From Apostichopus japonicus (lineage: Eukaryota; Echinodermata; Holothuroidea; Aspidochirotida; Stichopodidae): 64,000 bases of DNA. The stretch is from contig NC_092566.1 in assembly GCF_037975245.1 (NCBI RefSeq), positions 4,464,001 through 4,528,000 on the forward strand, written 5' to 3'. The notes beneath the pieces were generated by a model that was given only the letters and a program-made list of their open reading frames with translations, searched no databases and was not told where the DNA came from. Shown here piece by piece: positions 45,879-58,028 of the stretch. The translations under genes and the position numbers were made by a program. Numbering within the stretch: position 1 is the first letter of the stretch; every line of letters begins with the position of its first letter.

Positions 45879-48800
45879 ATGGAAGAACAGAAGCTAATTG
45901 AGCAGACCAATTCAGGTGTCGACAACCCTCAGTTCTATGAGGTGGTTGTAATGGACAGTAGTAAGCAGGAGGAAGATGAACTTGATAATACCTCTGATGG
46001 GATAACAGTCACTCTCAAGGACAGTACCACTGATGAAGATGTCCCCATGAACGTATCCACGAGTGAGGGCATCCTCGTCTCTCAAAACGTGGTCAGCCAA
46101 GGTGATATACAAATCGCTGAACTCCAGACTACTGGAGGGAGTCAGGAAGTGGCCGTCGTATACACGTCGGCGAACACGGTCCCACAGATACAATACGTAA
46201 CTCAGACATCATCATCAGCAGTGGGCATGGACGAAGGGATCCAGCATAAAATTGTGTTACAGGGAGAAGAAGGGAAGCAACAGATTGTAATTGGAGAAGT
46301 GCAAACTCTCCCTCAGGAAATACAAGCCACAATTTTAAACACGATTGAAGAAATCAAAACGGTGAAGATGGAGGATTCGATTCAAGCCGTCCCAGAAATT
46401 GACCCAAAGGACTCCATCTCTGGCATTGTTGGGAACAAGACGGTGGTTCACAGCGAGTCAAGTATAAGTGGCGTCAGTGGTATCACAACGTGTGCCAGGA
46501 ATGACCAGCCTCTCGATGACATGGTACCACCGCAGATATTGGCTACGGAGGACGAAAATACCGGTCCAGATGATATTCCAATGGAGACCAATGAGGTTCA
46601 ACTGATACAACAGACAGTGACTTCCACAGAGGTCATTACCCAAGAGAACACAGACTTGCCCTCCTCGGAAGAGGACAAGGTCATTGATGGATCCTGCCTT
46701 GAAGAGGCTGTCGAAGGTACCAGCAAGGTAGATGAGTCATCGAAAGGAAGTGATGAGGTGAATATGGCCAAATTTGCACCTTTGATCTTGGCACCTTCTA
46801 AGAGAGATAAATCATCAGGAATGCCAAGCAAGATATTGATGGATAAACCAAGGATCGTGAGCATTTCTCACGGGACTGCAGGGTCAGAGGGCAACGGGCA
46901 GATGGACGTCCCGAACTTTATGGACGGTACCGACGGCGACGACATAAGTAACCAGGAGGGTTTGTCATTGGTCCAAGGTGGAGCTGCCATTCTCACCTCT
47001 GTCGATGATGTTTCTGTCTCGCAAGGTTATGTAATTACTCCCTCAGTGACCGTTTCCACAAAGGCTGGTGTTTCTGGTCAAGCCAAGACAGGCAAAGGGG
47101 AAGGAGAAAAGGATGCACCAGAATCTTTACTTGTGAACGTTGAATCACTTGAACCTAAAAAAGAAACCAAAAAGATAGACAATGGTTCAACAGGGAAGTC
47201 GACCCCAGACGGAAAGCAAAAGGGTAAAAAGGGCAAGAACGAGATGCTTCATGGGATGCAGTTACTTAGCGAATGTGCTATGAGGTTAGAAAACCAGGAT
47301 GGTGGCCCAGATGAGGAAAGTGCAACAGAGGAAACTGGGAACGAAGATGCAACCACTGCCGAGCCAAGCACCATTGAAGAAGCCGTAGAAGAAGTCACAG
47401 AGAAGGAAGAAGTTGTGGATGAAGAGAGTGCTGATGTAGATGTAGAAAAGAAGGAGGAACCACAGTTACAGGAGGTTGAGGAGGTGGAGGAGGAGGAAGT
47501 TGAGGAGGTTGAGACTGAGAAGGACTCCCTGCAAGAGGTCCAGCTCACTATACAGCAAGTGACATCAGAGGGCAATGAACTGGTAGCAGAACCAATCCTT
47601 GAGACCACAGGGCCGGTGCAGACTACCACGGAAGTAGTAGTTACCAGTCAGGGGCAGGTGCTGAAGGCGGTGCCAGGTTCTAACTTTGTGTCCGTGCCGA
47701 TGGAGATAGGGAATAATCAGGAAGTTGTCATCGATTCGCAACAGATCAGCGAGGAGCTGATCCCTATGGTTCAAGAAGAGGTCATTCTGGAAATAGTTGA
47801 AGGCGACCAAATAGTTGTAAACAGTTCCGGGGCATTGAACGACCTCTACGGGGGTCAGTCGTTAGAGGGGGAGAAGGCTTACATACCCATGCAAGGCCTG
47901 GCGTCTTCACTGATGCAGCAGCAGCAGCAAGGCAATCTACCCTCCAGTCACCGACTTCAAACATACTCGCAAGAACTCAAGAGGCAGAAGAAGAGGTCCA
48001 AAAAGCGTGGAACGAAACATAAGAACGTCAGCAGCTCCCCTCAGAGCAGGAAAAGAATAAAGAAGGAGCCGTCGTCGTCGGGAGAGAGCGGCAGACAAAA
48101 GTACCAGTGCCACGTCTGTCAAAAACTGTTTGAAAAGATGAAGGAGCTGAGAGATCATTTGCTGGTACATTACAACACAAAAGGTTACGTCTGTGACTTC
48201 TGTAACAAGACTTTCTCCTCCAGCAGTCACCTCCGTAGGCACGTCATGATTCACACGGGTGAACGACCGCACAAGTGCGACTATTGCGGAGAGGGTTTCA
48301 TTCAGGCCGTGCAATTACGGGTGCATAAACAGCGGCACAGCCACGGCCCCCCGCCGCCCTTATCCAGAGCTCCACCCAAGACTAAGAAGACAAAGAAGAA
48401 AACCAAACCAACCAAAACCGATAAAGGTCAAAAGTACCAGTGTCCAATTTGCAAAGTCAAACATAAGAGCAAGAAAAAGATCAAGGCCCACATGAAGATC
48501 CACAGCAATGTCAAAACATTCAAATGTAAGGAATGCAATGAAGTTTTCAGAAACAAGAACCAGTTGACCATCCACGAGGGTCGCCACAAGGGCAAACCAG
48601 AGCTACAGTGCTCGTACTGCGGTAAAGCCTTCGATACGTCTAGTCACATGAAACGCCATGAGCGGATCCACACCGGCGAGAAGCCATACAAATGCCAATT
48701 TTGCGACAAGTCCTTCATTCAAGGAGTCCAGCTCCGCCTACACGAGCGCATCCACACCGGTGAGCGACCCCACGTCTGCACATACTGCGGCAAAGCGTTC

Positions 48801-49094
48801 GCCCGAACGCAGTATCTGAAGCGCCACTCCTGCATCCACACCGGAGAGAAGCCGCTGCAGTGTCGATTCTGCTTGGAGAGGTTCATCCAACCTGTCCAGA
48901 GACAACAACACGAGAAGAAACTGCACAAGAAGAAACTGAAGAAGCTCATGGCTCAAAAACAGAAACCGGGCCAACCACCAATCAAACTGGTTCTTCGTCT
49001 GAAGAAGAAGAAAGGCAGGAAAGGTCAAGAAGTGACCGACTCGGACGACAGTGACTCGGAATCCGAATCGAGTGAAACCAATGACTCCAATTAA
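45879..49094 (+). CDS. C2H2 zinc-finger protein, 1071 residues, uninterrupted coding region
   Basis: A probable nuclear DNA-binding regulator. Residues 1-470 are acidic, Ser/Thr/Gln/Val-rich and disordered-looking. Residues 475-550 are strongly acidic (runs of E with V). A five-glutamine run lies near 690. Residues 698-735 are basic with SRKRIKKE, a likely nuclear localisation signal. Nine C2H2 fingers follow. Fingers 1-3 span 742-820. A Pro/Lys linker ([18 protein letters not shown]) comes next. Fingers 4-9 span 853-1016, with TGEKP/TGERP linkers around fingers 6-9. Fingers 3, 7 and 9 share a helix FIQxVQ. Finger 4 has His where the hydrophobic core Phe usually sits. The C-terminus is a Lys run then an acidic Ser/Asp/Glu tail like casein-kinase-2 sites. 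No KRAB, BTB or SCAN domain is seen. I cannot name the orthologue. Confidence 0.95.
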   Translation: MEEQKLIEQTNSGVDNPQFYEVVVMDSSKQEEDELDNTSDGITVTLKDSTTDEDVPMNVSTSEGILVSQNVVSQGDIQIAELQTTGGSQEVAVVYTSANTVPQIQYVTQTSSSAVGMDEGIQHKIVLQGEEGKQQIVIGEVQTLPQEIQATILNTIEEIKTVKMEDSIQAVPEIDPKDSISGIVGNKTVVHSESSISGVSGITTCARNDQPLDDMVPPQILATEDENTGPDDIPMETNEVQLIQQTVTSTEVITQENTDLPSSEEDKVIDGSCLEEAVEGTSKVDESSKGSDEVNMAKFAPLILAPSKRDKSSGMPSKILMDKPRIVSISHGTAGSEGNGQMDVPNFMDGTDGDDISNQEGLSLVQGGAAILTSVDDVSVSQGYVITPSVTVSTKAGVSGQAKTGKGEGEKDAPESLLVNVESLEPKKETKKIDNGSTGKSTPDGKQKGKKGKNEMLHGMQLLSECAMRLENQDGGPDEESATEETGNEDATTAEPSTIEEAVEEVTEKEEVVDEESADVDVEKKEEPQLQEVEEVEEEEVEEVETEKDSLQEVQLTIQQVTSEGNELVAEPILETTGPVQTTTEVVVTSQGQVLKAVPGSNFVSVPMEIGNNQEVVIDSQQISEELIPMVQEEVILEIVEGDQIVVNSSGALNDLYGGQSLEGEKAYIPMQGLASSLMQQQQQGNLPSSHRLQTYSQELKRQKKRSKKRGTKHKNVSSSPQSRKRIKKEPSSSGESGRQKYQCHVCQKLFEKMKELRDHLLVHYNTKGYVCDFCNKTFSSSSHLRRHVMIHTGERPHKCDYCGEGFIQAVQLRVHKQRHSHGPPPPLSRAPPKTKKTKKKTKPTKTDKGQKYQCPICKVKHKSKKKIKAHMKIHSNVKTFKCKECNEVFRNKNQLTIHEGRHKGKPELQCSYCGKAFDTSSHMKRHERIHTGEKPYKCQFCDKSFIQGVQLRLHERIHTGERPHVCTYCGKAFARTQYLKRHSCIHTGEKPLQCRFCLERFIQPVQRQQHEKKLHKKKLKKLMAQKQKPGQPPIKLVLRLKKKKGRKGQEVTDSDDSDSESESSETNDSN

Positions 49095-52000
49095 GGTCAG
49101 TTGACGTCGTTTTATTTTGGGTTGTGTCATAAACCGTAAATATAAAGGGCAAAGCAATGTAGACTGCTGCTTAACGGTTGTGGTAGTCGCCTGTCTTCAA
49201 ACAGTTCCTTGTTTCCACAGAAGTATTTGAATTTGTTCCGTTTTATGATCGTTTGTATCAACCACTGGTTTTAGCATGCTGAAGGTTGCTAGATAGGTGT
49301 ACAACACAACTATATTTTTCATGGGGGTTCTACCGCTTCACATAACTGCCAGACATTGAGGGGGTTAAATTGGAGTACTAAGGTAGTTGAAGCTATGACA
49401 AAAGATGAGGTATGAAGTGAAACATTTCAATAGTAGACATAGAGTAGGTGAATGTTTGTGGCCATTTTTAGTGTCGTTTGGAACGATACAGATGATATTA
49501 AAAGACTCAAGATATTTAGCTTCTTATTTCTGGTCTACCGTTATCTTAGCTTTTGCTGTCCTGATAACTGTTTTAATCTGCATTCACCAGATTAATGTCA
49601 AGCTACCAGAAAAAGCAACCTGTGTTTTGTTAAGTTAATCAGCATTCGCACAGCTACAATCGGATATATGTAAGATGCACACTGCAGAAATTCCTAGTAT
49701 CCTTTTCTTTCCACTTTTTGCAGAACCTAGCACATCAACTGTATTCTCTTTACAACTTTACCTTGTTTTAGGTGGTATAACGTTATAAATCTTGTTTCTA
49801 ACTGTTGATAAGAGGATCACTTCGTCCTTGTATCATCTTACTGGCCGTGTAAAGTTAAAGTACTACCTAGAACATGAGCATACCCTAGAAGTTTCCATTT
49901 CACGGGAAACATTACATCTGATTGTGGGGAAAATGTTAGAATCAGTGACAATAAAGCTACAACTCATACAGGTTTACCGAACGCTGATGCTGCATGGGTA
50001 ATAATTTCTTTTGAGAGATTAAAATCAAATCATCCCACCATTCTGTCAGGACCATAGAGAACCATCCTCACCCAGTCTCTCCTGTGCTGTTTGCTACGAG
50101 GCAGACAAATAGAAGACAAACAGCAGAAGAGGCAAAATTTCAGTATTCCCTATCGTCTCTCGCCCACCTTATTTTTCCCTTTTGGTGCCGAAACGTTGGC
50201 CTTGCCTGATTTGACAGTAATCAAAGCAGTCTGTGTTGATGGACCCACCCCTTTCCTGTATTAACAAGTTCCAACTTTTCAGGTTTCCGTTGTTCTCCAG
50301 CAGATGCTGTTGAAGTCGTTATTCTCATTTGACTACTGAAGTCAAAGGGCCTGGCCGAGTTTTGATCACCTCCCCGACTCTACCTGATTTCTACCAGTTT
50401 CATATTCAACGAACTGTGCTGTCAAAAGACGATCTGCTTGATTGGTGGGCAGAATACCAACTCCTATGGAGAGAGATGGTTTGAGAATTACATTCCAACG
50501 GTGTAAAGTTAATCCAGTTTTTTTGTTTAAAATTTGTAAATTTATCTCAGAATTTATTTCAACATTCTCTCTGTATATCCAGAATGTAAAAGTACTGTAC
50601 TGTATCACTATCACCTGATATTCATGAAATGCAAAAACTTCACATTCTGTATGCAGATGAAAATAGCTGGAATAGACTGAAAAAGTATGGAAAAAAAGAA
50701 TAAACTAATCCGTACCTTCACCATTACAATGATTACAGGTTTTTGACTTCAGAAATTCAGATTTATAAAGGAAACGTTCTATTCAAAATAGGAACTTCAG
50801 TATGGAAAAATAGCATAAATTTAGCAAATGGAAATAATTTTATTTTAAAGAATTAAATAGTTGGCTTCTTTTTTTGCCACAGGAATTTTGAGCTTAGATA
50901 AAAAAAAAATCTCACTAGATTTGGTCATGAAATTTTCAAATGATTGAACCAGTAAACTGTCTCAAAAGACCAACTTAGAATAATCAATAGTATCTGACAG
51001 GATTTTAAACTTCCTACAAAGTAGATTGTAAGCATAATTTGAAAAATAATCACTTCTAATATCCTTCTCACTCTTGCATATAGAATAAGGAAGTAAAAGT
51101 TTTAGTTAATGTGTAGGGCTATGCTAGACAAGTTTTCTCTACTTTGTAGAGGGGTAGAATAGGGAAGGTTGTAAGGGGTAAGTGAAATGTTTCTGCATTC
51201 ACTTACATTGTTTGATATGTTTAAAAATAAAGCACACTACCTCTGGAGAATGCTGACATATTCACAGCCATTCTCAAATGCATTTTGATTTTTTTTGGGG
51301 TTCAGTAGTTGTAGTTGTAGTTTAGTTGTTTGCCAGTGCTTCAACAGAGGTACGCCGTCACATCAGTCATATTGTGTGTGATCTTTACTGTTTACAGATC
51401 TCTGAATTAACATTACACTATGGCGTACAAAGCGCTTAACTTAGCCTAGCTTACATACAGATACGCTGGATGATTGACTAGTTCAAAATTCCACCTGTGC
51501 AGTTTCGTGGGATGAAAAACATGTTTTAAAAAAAACGAATGTGTTCAAAACAGTTTGTTTTACTTGTAACTCTGGATCTATTTATCAATAATTACAAACA
51601 GACAAATTATACTACTAGAGGCCAAACTCATGGTACCTCCATGTTACTAAAACTCATAGCAACTAGCTTGTCAAGTTTTTTTTTAATTAGGGATTATGAC
51701 AGCACCCTCTATTAATGTGAATACTCTGCTTAAGTTAAGGGTTCTAGATAAAAAAAACTTGCAATGTGGTGTACATATAGTGGTTGTGAAATGAGGCTTA
51801 TCGGAAATTGCTGGATTTATTTAAGAAACCTGAGCATTGCCTCAGGTCCTGGAAATACCTGATGAAACATTTGCATGATCTGTTTTCTTATATTTTTCTA
51901 CAAAAAATTGCCTCAAAATTTTACAGCAGGCATTAAAATTGATTGCACTCTCCCCAATACATAACATGGTATTTTGTAACCTTCACCTTCCTTCATCTTC

Positions 52001-54599
52001 ATAATGATTGAAAGGTAGAGTTTGTGCATAGAGATAATCGCAGGTTAGAACATAACCATTGGTTTGCGTCACGTTCTGGTGTGGTGCAAAATATGATAAC
52101 TTCAACTTGAACACAAGATACATCAGATTGTTTACATCATGTCACTCTCTTAAAAGTCGAGAAAAATAGTTTACCTCTGGACTGACTTTTGTGAGTACTG
52201 TGTCACTGGGCATCTACACAAATGGTGAAATTTGCACTCAATTCTTATGTAAGGTTATATAAAGGTGATAGCATATGAAGTTTACATGTTTTGTACCCAA
52301 AGTGAACTTGAAGCTAACAGATATGACATTGAAACACACTGACAAAATTTCATTTACAGTTTTTTTCCTTGTCTAATTTTTTTAATTTTTAATTTTTTAT
52401 ATTTGATTGCCTATCATTGTTGCAGTCATTGGTGTATTGTTAAATTGACATCCCTTTCGGTCAAAGTTGCAACCCTGTCCAATACAAGATCAAAAAAATA
52501 AAGAGAAAAAGAATGGAAAAGATAACATTTTGCAATTTTGTAAACTGTGCAACTATAACATCACTCCTGTTTGCTTCAAGTTCTGTATGGTACAACTGCA
52601 ACAGTTTCAATTATCAAGATCACAATAACGATATGTAGGAATTTCACAAGGATGATTTCATTGTTTCTTTTTCATCAGTGACTATCCTGTTATCCTTGCA
52701 GAGGTGTTGGGGGTGTATGCATCTATTATTATACTCCCCCAATTGTCGTCAGGCAGATATTCCCATCCAGGTTTTGTCACTGTTCCAATGTTTTGTTTTG
52801 TTCTTTATCTTAATAATGTTTGTTTCACAAATGTTATATCCATAGTTGTCAAACCACATACTTTCTGTAGTTACTATTTAGCTAGGTCAATTTTGATGGG
52901 TGTTCAAAAAAAATTAGCATAGTGCTTTTACAAATCAATAGCATCAAACAGGGTTTATATATTTGGTGTTTAAACTACTATTGAAGGCATTGTGGTATTG
53001 ATGCGATGCTCAATAGTGTTGATGTCTTCTTTAGCTTCAATGCAAAGGAATTTAAAAGGAGAAGGAAAGCGTTTCCATGTTTCATTGTTCTTTTCATTGA
53101 TTCCTAACTACCAGATTTGGTCGGTAATTTTTTTGCTTTTTAAAATGCCTGCCGTTTGTTACTTGATCCAGAATGAAATCAAACTTTTATAACATTTTTT
53201 GTTGTTTGTAGTTTTGGTTTGTTGTTGGTGTTGGTTTCTGCACTGTGTAAATTGTAAATTTAGATTGACAATGGGGGAAGAAGGCTTTATCCGGAACTAC
53301 GATGTGGTTTCAGAAGACGGTAAATGAGCGGTAATTTATGAATTGTTACATTATCATGTCGAATCAAGAGTGATGGTTGTGGGCTGTATAGCTTTCCATT
53401 GTACTTTAGTCCCATCATATGACTTATCCTATTACTGCATGCTTGAAATGGGCAACCGACCATTTCTAAGGGTTAAGGTTTTTGTGCCATCTATTCACCC
53501 TTGGCGATGGTAACCATCGAGGGGATGCCTCTTGTATTTTTTTGTGTTTTTGCAGGTGGTGGTAAACATTTTTTGAGCGGAAGAAATCATAGTTTTGGAG
53601 GTGACTTGATATTTGAGGTATTTGTTCAAACAAGTTGCTGATAATAGTATAGCTATATCCTTCAATCACCTCCCAAAATCCTGAGCCCCCCCCCCACCCC
53701 CTTACCTCCCCAATATCCATTTTAGCATGTTTGGGGTAAACTGACCTGGTTTATTCTACATATTAATGGTTTTCCTATTTTTCATGCAATCTTTGAAATG
53801 CTGTACTGGTTATTGTGTTCCTGTTTTCTGCTATCTCATGGATAGGATGTATTTTACTTGTGTATGTATGTCTGTTTGTTTGTTTGTTTTTGGTTTTAAT
53901 TTTTCCTCTTTTTTTTTTTTTTGCTGTTTTAATTTTGTGATGTGTATAACAGAGACTACACGAAAAGTCTTGGAGATTGCACAACCTTGTACAGCTTAAA
54001 GCAGTATACAATATATATTCACTTTCCAAATGTCATGGAAGTTTCTGCACTAAACTAACAGAAAGTGCGTTGTTCGACAGATATGTGGCTCTTGATTGGA
54101 ACAATTTAAAACATTTATTTAAAAAAAATATGAATACGATGGGAACATTGCAGTATTTAATTCCTGCCAAAAATGTTAAAACTAAGAAACATTTAAAACA
54201 TTAAAAAATGTTTCTATGTCACAAACAAATGTAGGATACTATTGACCATTGTCATATGACCGATACTTAAAATGATACCATACCCACTTTAAAAAAAAAA
54301 GAAGGGAAAAAAAAAAACCCAAACCCTCTCCCTCAACTATATTTGGGCAGTGGCTGGACTTTTAGTGACATATGTAACATGAACTATAGAGTATACTGCT
54401 TTAAGGTTTATTTATTATAATTTCATGTGTTATAAATGTACATACATAAAACACTCTTGTGTAACTTTAATGTGTTAGGAGCTTCAGTCATATCCTTAGG
54501 CTTGTAAGAAATAAAATTTAAAAAAAAATATCCCCTTGTTTGTAAATAATGCATTTTTGTGTCTTATACAGTTGACATGTTGTAATGAACAGGAATAAA
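49095..54599 (+). other. zinc-finger gene 3' UTR and downstream spacer
   Basis: No coding exon recognised. AATAAA signals on the plus strand lie at 49950-49955, 51226-51231 and 54594-54599, among others. The true 3' end cannot be chosen from sequence alone; a long 3' UTR is possible. A poly(C) tract lies near 53689. Confidence 0.5.
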
Positions 54600-56080
54600 G
54601 AAAAAACAAATTATTTCTTCTATTTCTTTAGTAAATCTGTTTTGTAAAGTGAAATGTGGAAGTTTAATTTAACTACAATTTTGACAATATTGATCTCATT
54701 TTAATGTTCAATGATGTCATTTTTGGAAATCAAGTTTCAAGAGGCAGAGCAACTCAGGGTGAGTCTTTGCACGGTCATGTTTTTACTATTTAGGCTAGTT
54801 CATTTGAAGGACCAGTGCAAAATAAGTAGAAATAACAAATGTGTATGACAGTATAGACCTTTAGAAAAATACAGAAAGGTGCCCCTGGGAACTCCTAGGA
54901 CTCGGGATTTGAATCGTGCAATCTTTCACAAATAAATTACTCTTAGGAAAGATTCTCCAAAAATGTGAGCCCTATGTCAAACTTTATACACTTCCTAGCA
55001 AGTTAGATGAGTAGTTCTTAAGTTCGATGTGATCCACTTCTCCTCACCCCTCCCTCCTACTTTAGTACTTAAATCCCACCTCTGCAATATTGACAAAGGA
55101 GTGAGTCTAATTAGGGAAAGGGATATGACAATTATGAAGGTCTTGATAATATAGTAATACCAATGGGCTGAAGTAGAGCATGTGGGATTTACTTTTATGT
55201 CCTATGTAAAGAAATCAGTGTCAGGGGTGTGGCAGTTCCTGGTCAGGGCCAAAGAGGGCGGGGGGGGGGGGGATTGTCGCTCCTTGCTACGCCACTGGTG
55301 AGTGACCACCCAAAACCCATCAGGGAAGGGGATATTAATTGAAATGTAGCAAAATAGAAAAGAATAGCCTGGGTTTGGCGATTTTTCAGGGGTTTTCTTG
55401 GGAAAGGGGTGATGAATGGGGACATTGCTGAGCATGGGTGCTAGAAACAGCCGTTATACCGATTCCTCAATACAGTTTTCTGAGAAGGTCAAGATATTGC
55501 CAATTAATTCGTCCAAAAAAAACTCATCCAAGCTATTTAGTGCAGACAGATGTTGATGAATATGTTGATTTTATTTTTTTGGGGGGGGGGGGGGGAGGCC
55601 TGCTCTGATGCATAAATAATGTCTTGAAGTTGAGCCAAGAAATCCTGCTGATCGGCTGTTTTGCGTGAACTATTTCCATACACTGCATGAACTTATTTCC
55701 GTAGAAACTGGTCACCTCTTTGCTGTCTCAGCCCCATATCTTCAAGATTTTTGGCCAACATTTCTTTACAGAAGCTACGTTGCGTATTACCATGGAGGTA
55801 AAAAGATGTTCTGTTTCACCTCCATGGTATTACTAACCAGACAGCAAAACTGCAGTGTGGGTTCGATGATACTTCATGAATAATCTTATACAAATGTGAC
55901 ACACTGGGCTGTACGGCATAGCTAGGATGAACATCATACTTCAATCTAGGTAGTACAGCAAAAAGCATTGAGATAGGACAAACAATATTCACATTGGAAA
56001 CTGATAACTGAGATGGATACTATTCTTGTATTCAGCATACAGATCGATCTCTACCAAAGACAACAGGCTTCTTCAATGTG
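54600..56080. other. spacer with fragments of hAT-like ends
   Basis: Near 55285-55297 there is a lone GCTACGCCACTG end after a poly(G) run, with no matching left end found. A second poly(G) tract lies near 55580. A direct/inverted CCATGGAGGT pair lies near 55790-55825. No gene recognised. Confidence 0.45.
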
Positions 56081-56088
56081 GTACACCT

Positions 56089-58020
56089 CAGTGGCGGAGA
56101 AACAGGGGGGGTTGGGGGGTTTTAACCCCCCCACTTTTTGAAGAGGGGGGTTGGCCCACACAATCAACCCCCCTAGTTTTTGCCAGTAATGTTCTGTTAT
56201 AGCCTATGTTATGTGCTCCAAATGGAATAATAAATCAAATTATTAAATTTGAAATTGTTAAAGTCATTTCAACCTTTTACCTGGTAGGCTACATCAGCAA
56301 TTAACGACCGAAAACCGAGTTAGAATTGACCGACACATTATTTCTAGCCCCTTTCCCCCACCTTGCGCATTGGAACTTGTAGCTCATAGCGCTAACTTCA
56401 CCCCACAACAGAAATACACAAAATAACGTTTTGTTGCTGTTGAATAGCTTTGGAACTGTATACACTTGCCAACTTCAACGAGGTGAAGGAAGGAAAAGAA
56501 AAAGAAGAAAGAGAGAAAAGGATGGAGTAGAAAATACGGCAAGAAAACGGGAAGAAGAAGAGGAACAGTGACAAAATTATTCGAATTTGTAAAGCAAACA
56601 GCAGATATCACATCATATCAGTGAGCATGAAAATGGCGTTCCACGATAAACAGCCTCCAAACCATGGGCGCAGATCCTGGTGAGGACAGCGGGACGCGTC
56701 CCCACCAACATTTTCAGTAGTGGGGACATGATATACCGTGTCCCCACCAATTTGTCTTTGCATTTCAAGTTCCCCTGTATGGAACTTTGGCGCAGTTTGA
56801 TCCAGCATTGTGCAAATGACATGCAGCAGTTCTCATTTTATTGTATTTTATCCACAGTTGTTAAATATAGGACGAAAATCGCATTTGCGGCAGTCATATA
56901 TTTGTTTTCTGGGAGAGGACCCCAGACCCATCGTATATACAAAAGTCTACTTGGATTATTTGTCCCCTGATTTTCTTTCTGCAGACGCCCATGTATTTCT
57001 CCAAACTAAGTTTCTAAGCAATGAGATCTAAAACTTAAGGAGGTTTAGGAGCATCATTAGGTCTGGGAAGTGTTATTTCCGGCGATCTGGGTGGTATATT
57101 TGCCCCAAAAAATCGTACGCTACGCGCGAACCCATGGTCGCGCTCCGCTTAGATAGTGTCATAGAACAGACACGCGTCCCCACCATTATCCAAGACTGAT
57201 CTGCGCCCATGGTCAAAACTGTCGATGTGTGTAGTGTTCGGTTTCGGAAATAACTGGTATATTTTTATTTCCTTCAACGAAATTTTTTAGTAGCCGTCTG
57301 AATTTTCGAAAATTCCCTAACCAACATTCTTCATCATACTTCATCATACTCGTGCAATTTTGACCCGTCTGTTAGGGTTTGAAGGAGGTTTCTATATCGG
57401 TTGTCCATAGATGATATTTTGTGCAACATTATGGGTATGTTTTGAAGTGAATTTATTCACGAGAATTGTGAATTTTCAAATTCTGAACAGTGGGGCTGAC
57501 GGATATTGTGGGCCGCGATGAAGAATCACCTACAAAAGCAATGATCCACAGGATATGTGATGAAGTCGAACATGATGTGTGACTGGTGACAATCTTCAAA
57601 AAGGTTATAGATGAGAAAAACAGTATTTGGAAAAAACTTGGTTGTCAGGCAAAAGTGTACACATGGTTGGTCAGTTTCAAGCCATTTCAAGTGCCATTTC
57701 CGGTGATCTGGGGGTACCAAAACCAGAAATTTTCTTGTACGCTGCGCGCCAACCAATGGTGGCGCTCCGCTTAGATAGTAATACGCGCCCCCCGGGTTAG
57801 AAAATCCTGCATACACCCCTGGTTAAATCCAGCTTTTCAAGGCCTGGGCAGTGCCATTTACTGCAATCTGGGAGGCAGGCAATATTTGCCAAAAAATTCT
57901 TGTGCACTTCGCGCCAACTTATGGTGGCGCTCCACTTAGATAGTGAGCCAGCAGTTATGACTTTTTATTTCATCAATGGCCTGCAACCCCCCCACTTCTG
58001 ACAAGAAATCTCCGCCACTG
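56089..58020. mobile_element. hAT-like element with perfect 8-bp target duplication
   Basis: The left end CAGTGGCGGAGA and the inverted right end TCTCCGCCACTG match over 12 bases. The flanks are both gtacacct (56081-56088, 58021-58028). It is 1932 bp and contains another element at 56663-57211. It carries two copies of a ~90-bp module near its right side. No long transposase frame, so non-autonomous. Confidence 0.85.
56663..57211. mobile_element. nested hAT-like element, different end sequence
   Basis: Ends CATGGGCGCAGATC and inverted GATCTGCGCCCATG are perfect over 14 bases. The flanks ctccaaac and gtcaaaac match at 6 of 8. Repeated GTCCCCACCA text lies inside. It lies wholly inside 56089-58020. 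Confidence 0.75.
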
Positions 58021-58028
58021 GTACACCT

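Noticed and set aside
47249-47629. Ser-rich minus-strand frame
   Set aside because: Antisense of the acidic GAG/GAA-rich part of the zinc-finger gene.
48738-49157. 139-codon minus-strand frame
   Set aside because: Antisense of the finger array.
55216-55297. Short hAT-like element with a right end only
   Set aside because: No matching left end or 8-bp duplication could be found, so it is only noted as a fragment.
56680-57816. Several 60-96-codon frames
   Set aside because: They lie inside non-autonomous hAT-like elements and resemble no transposase.
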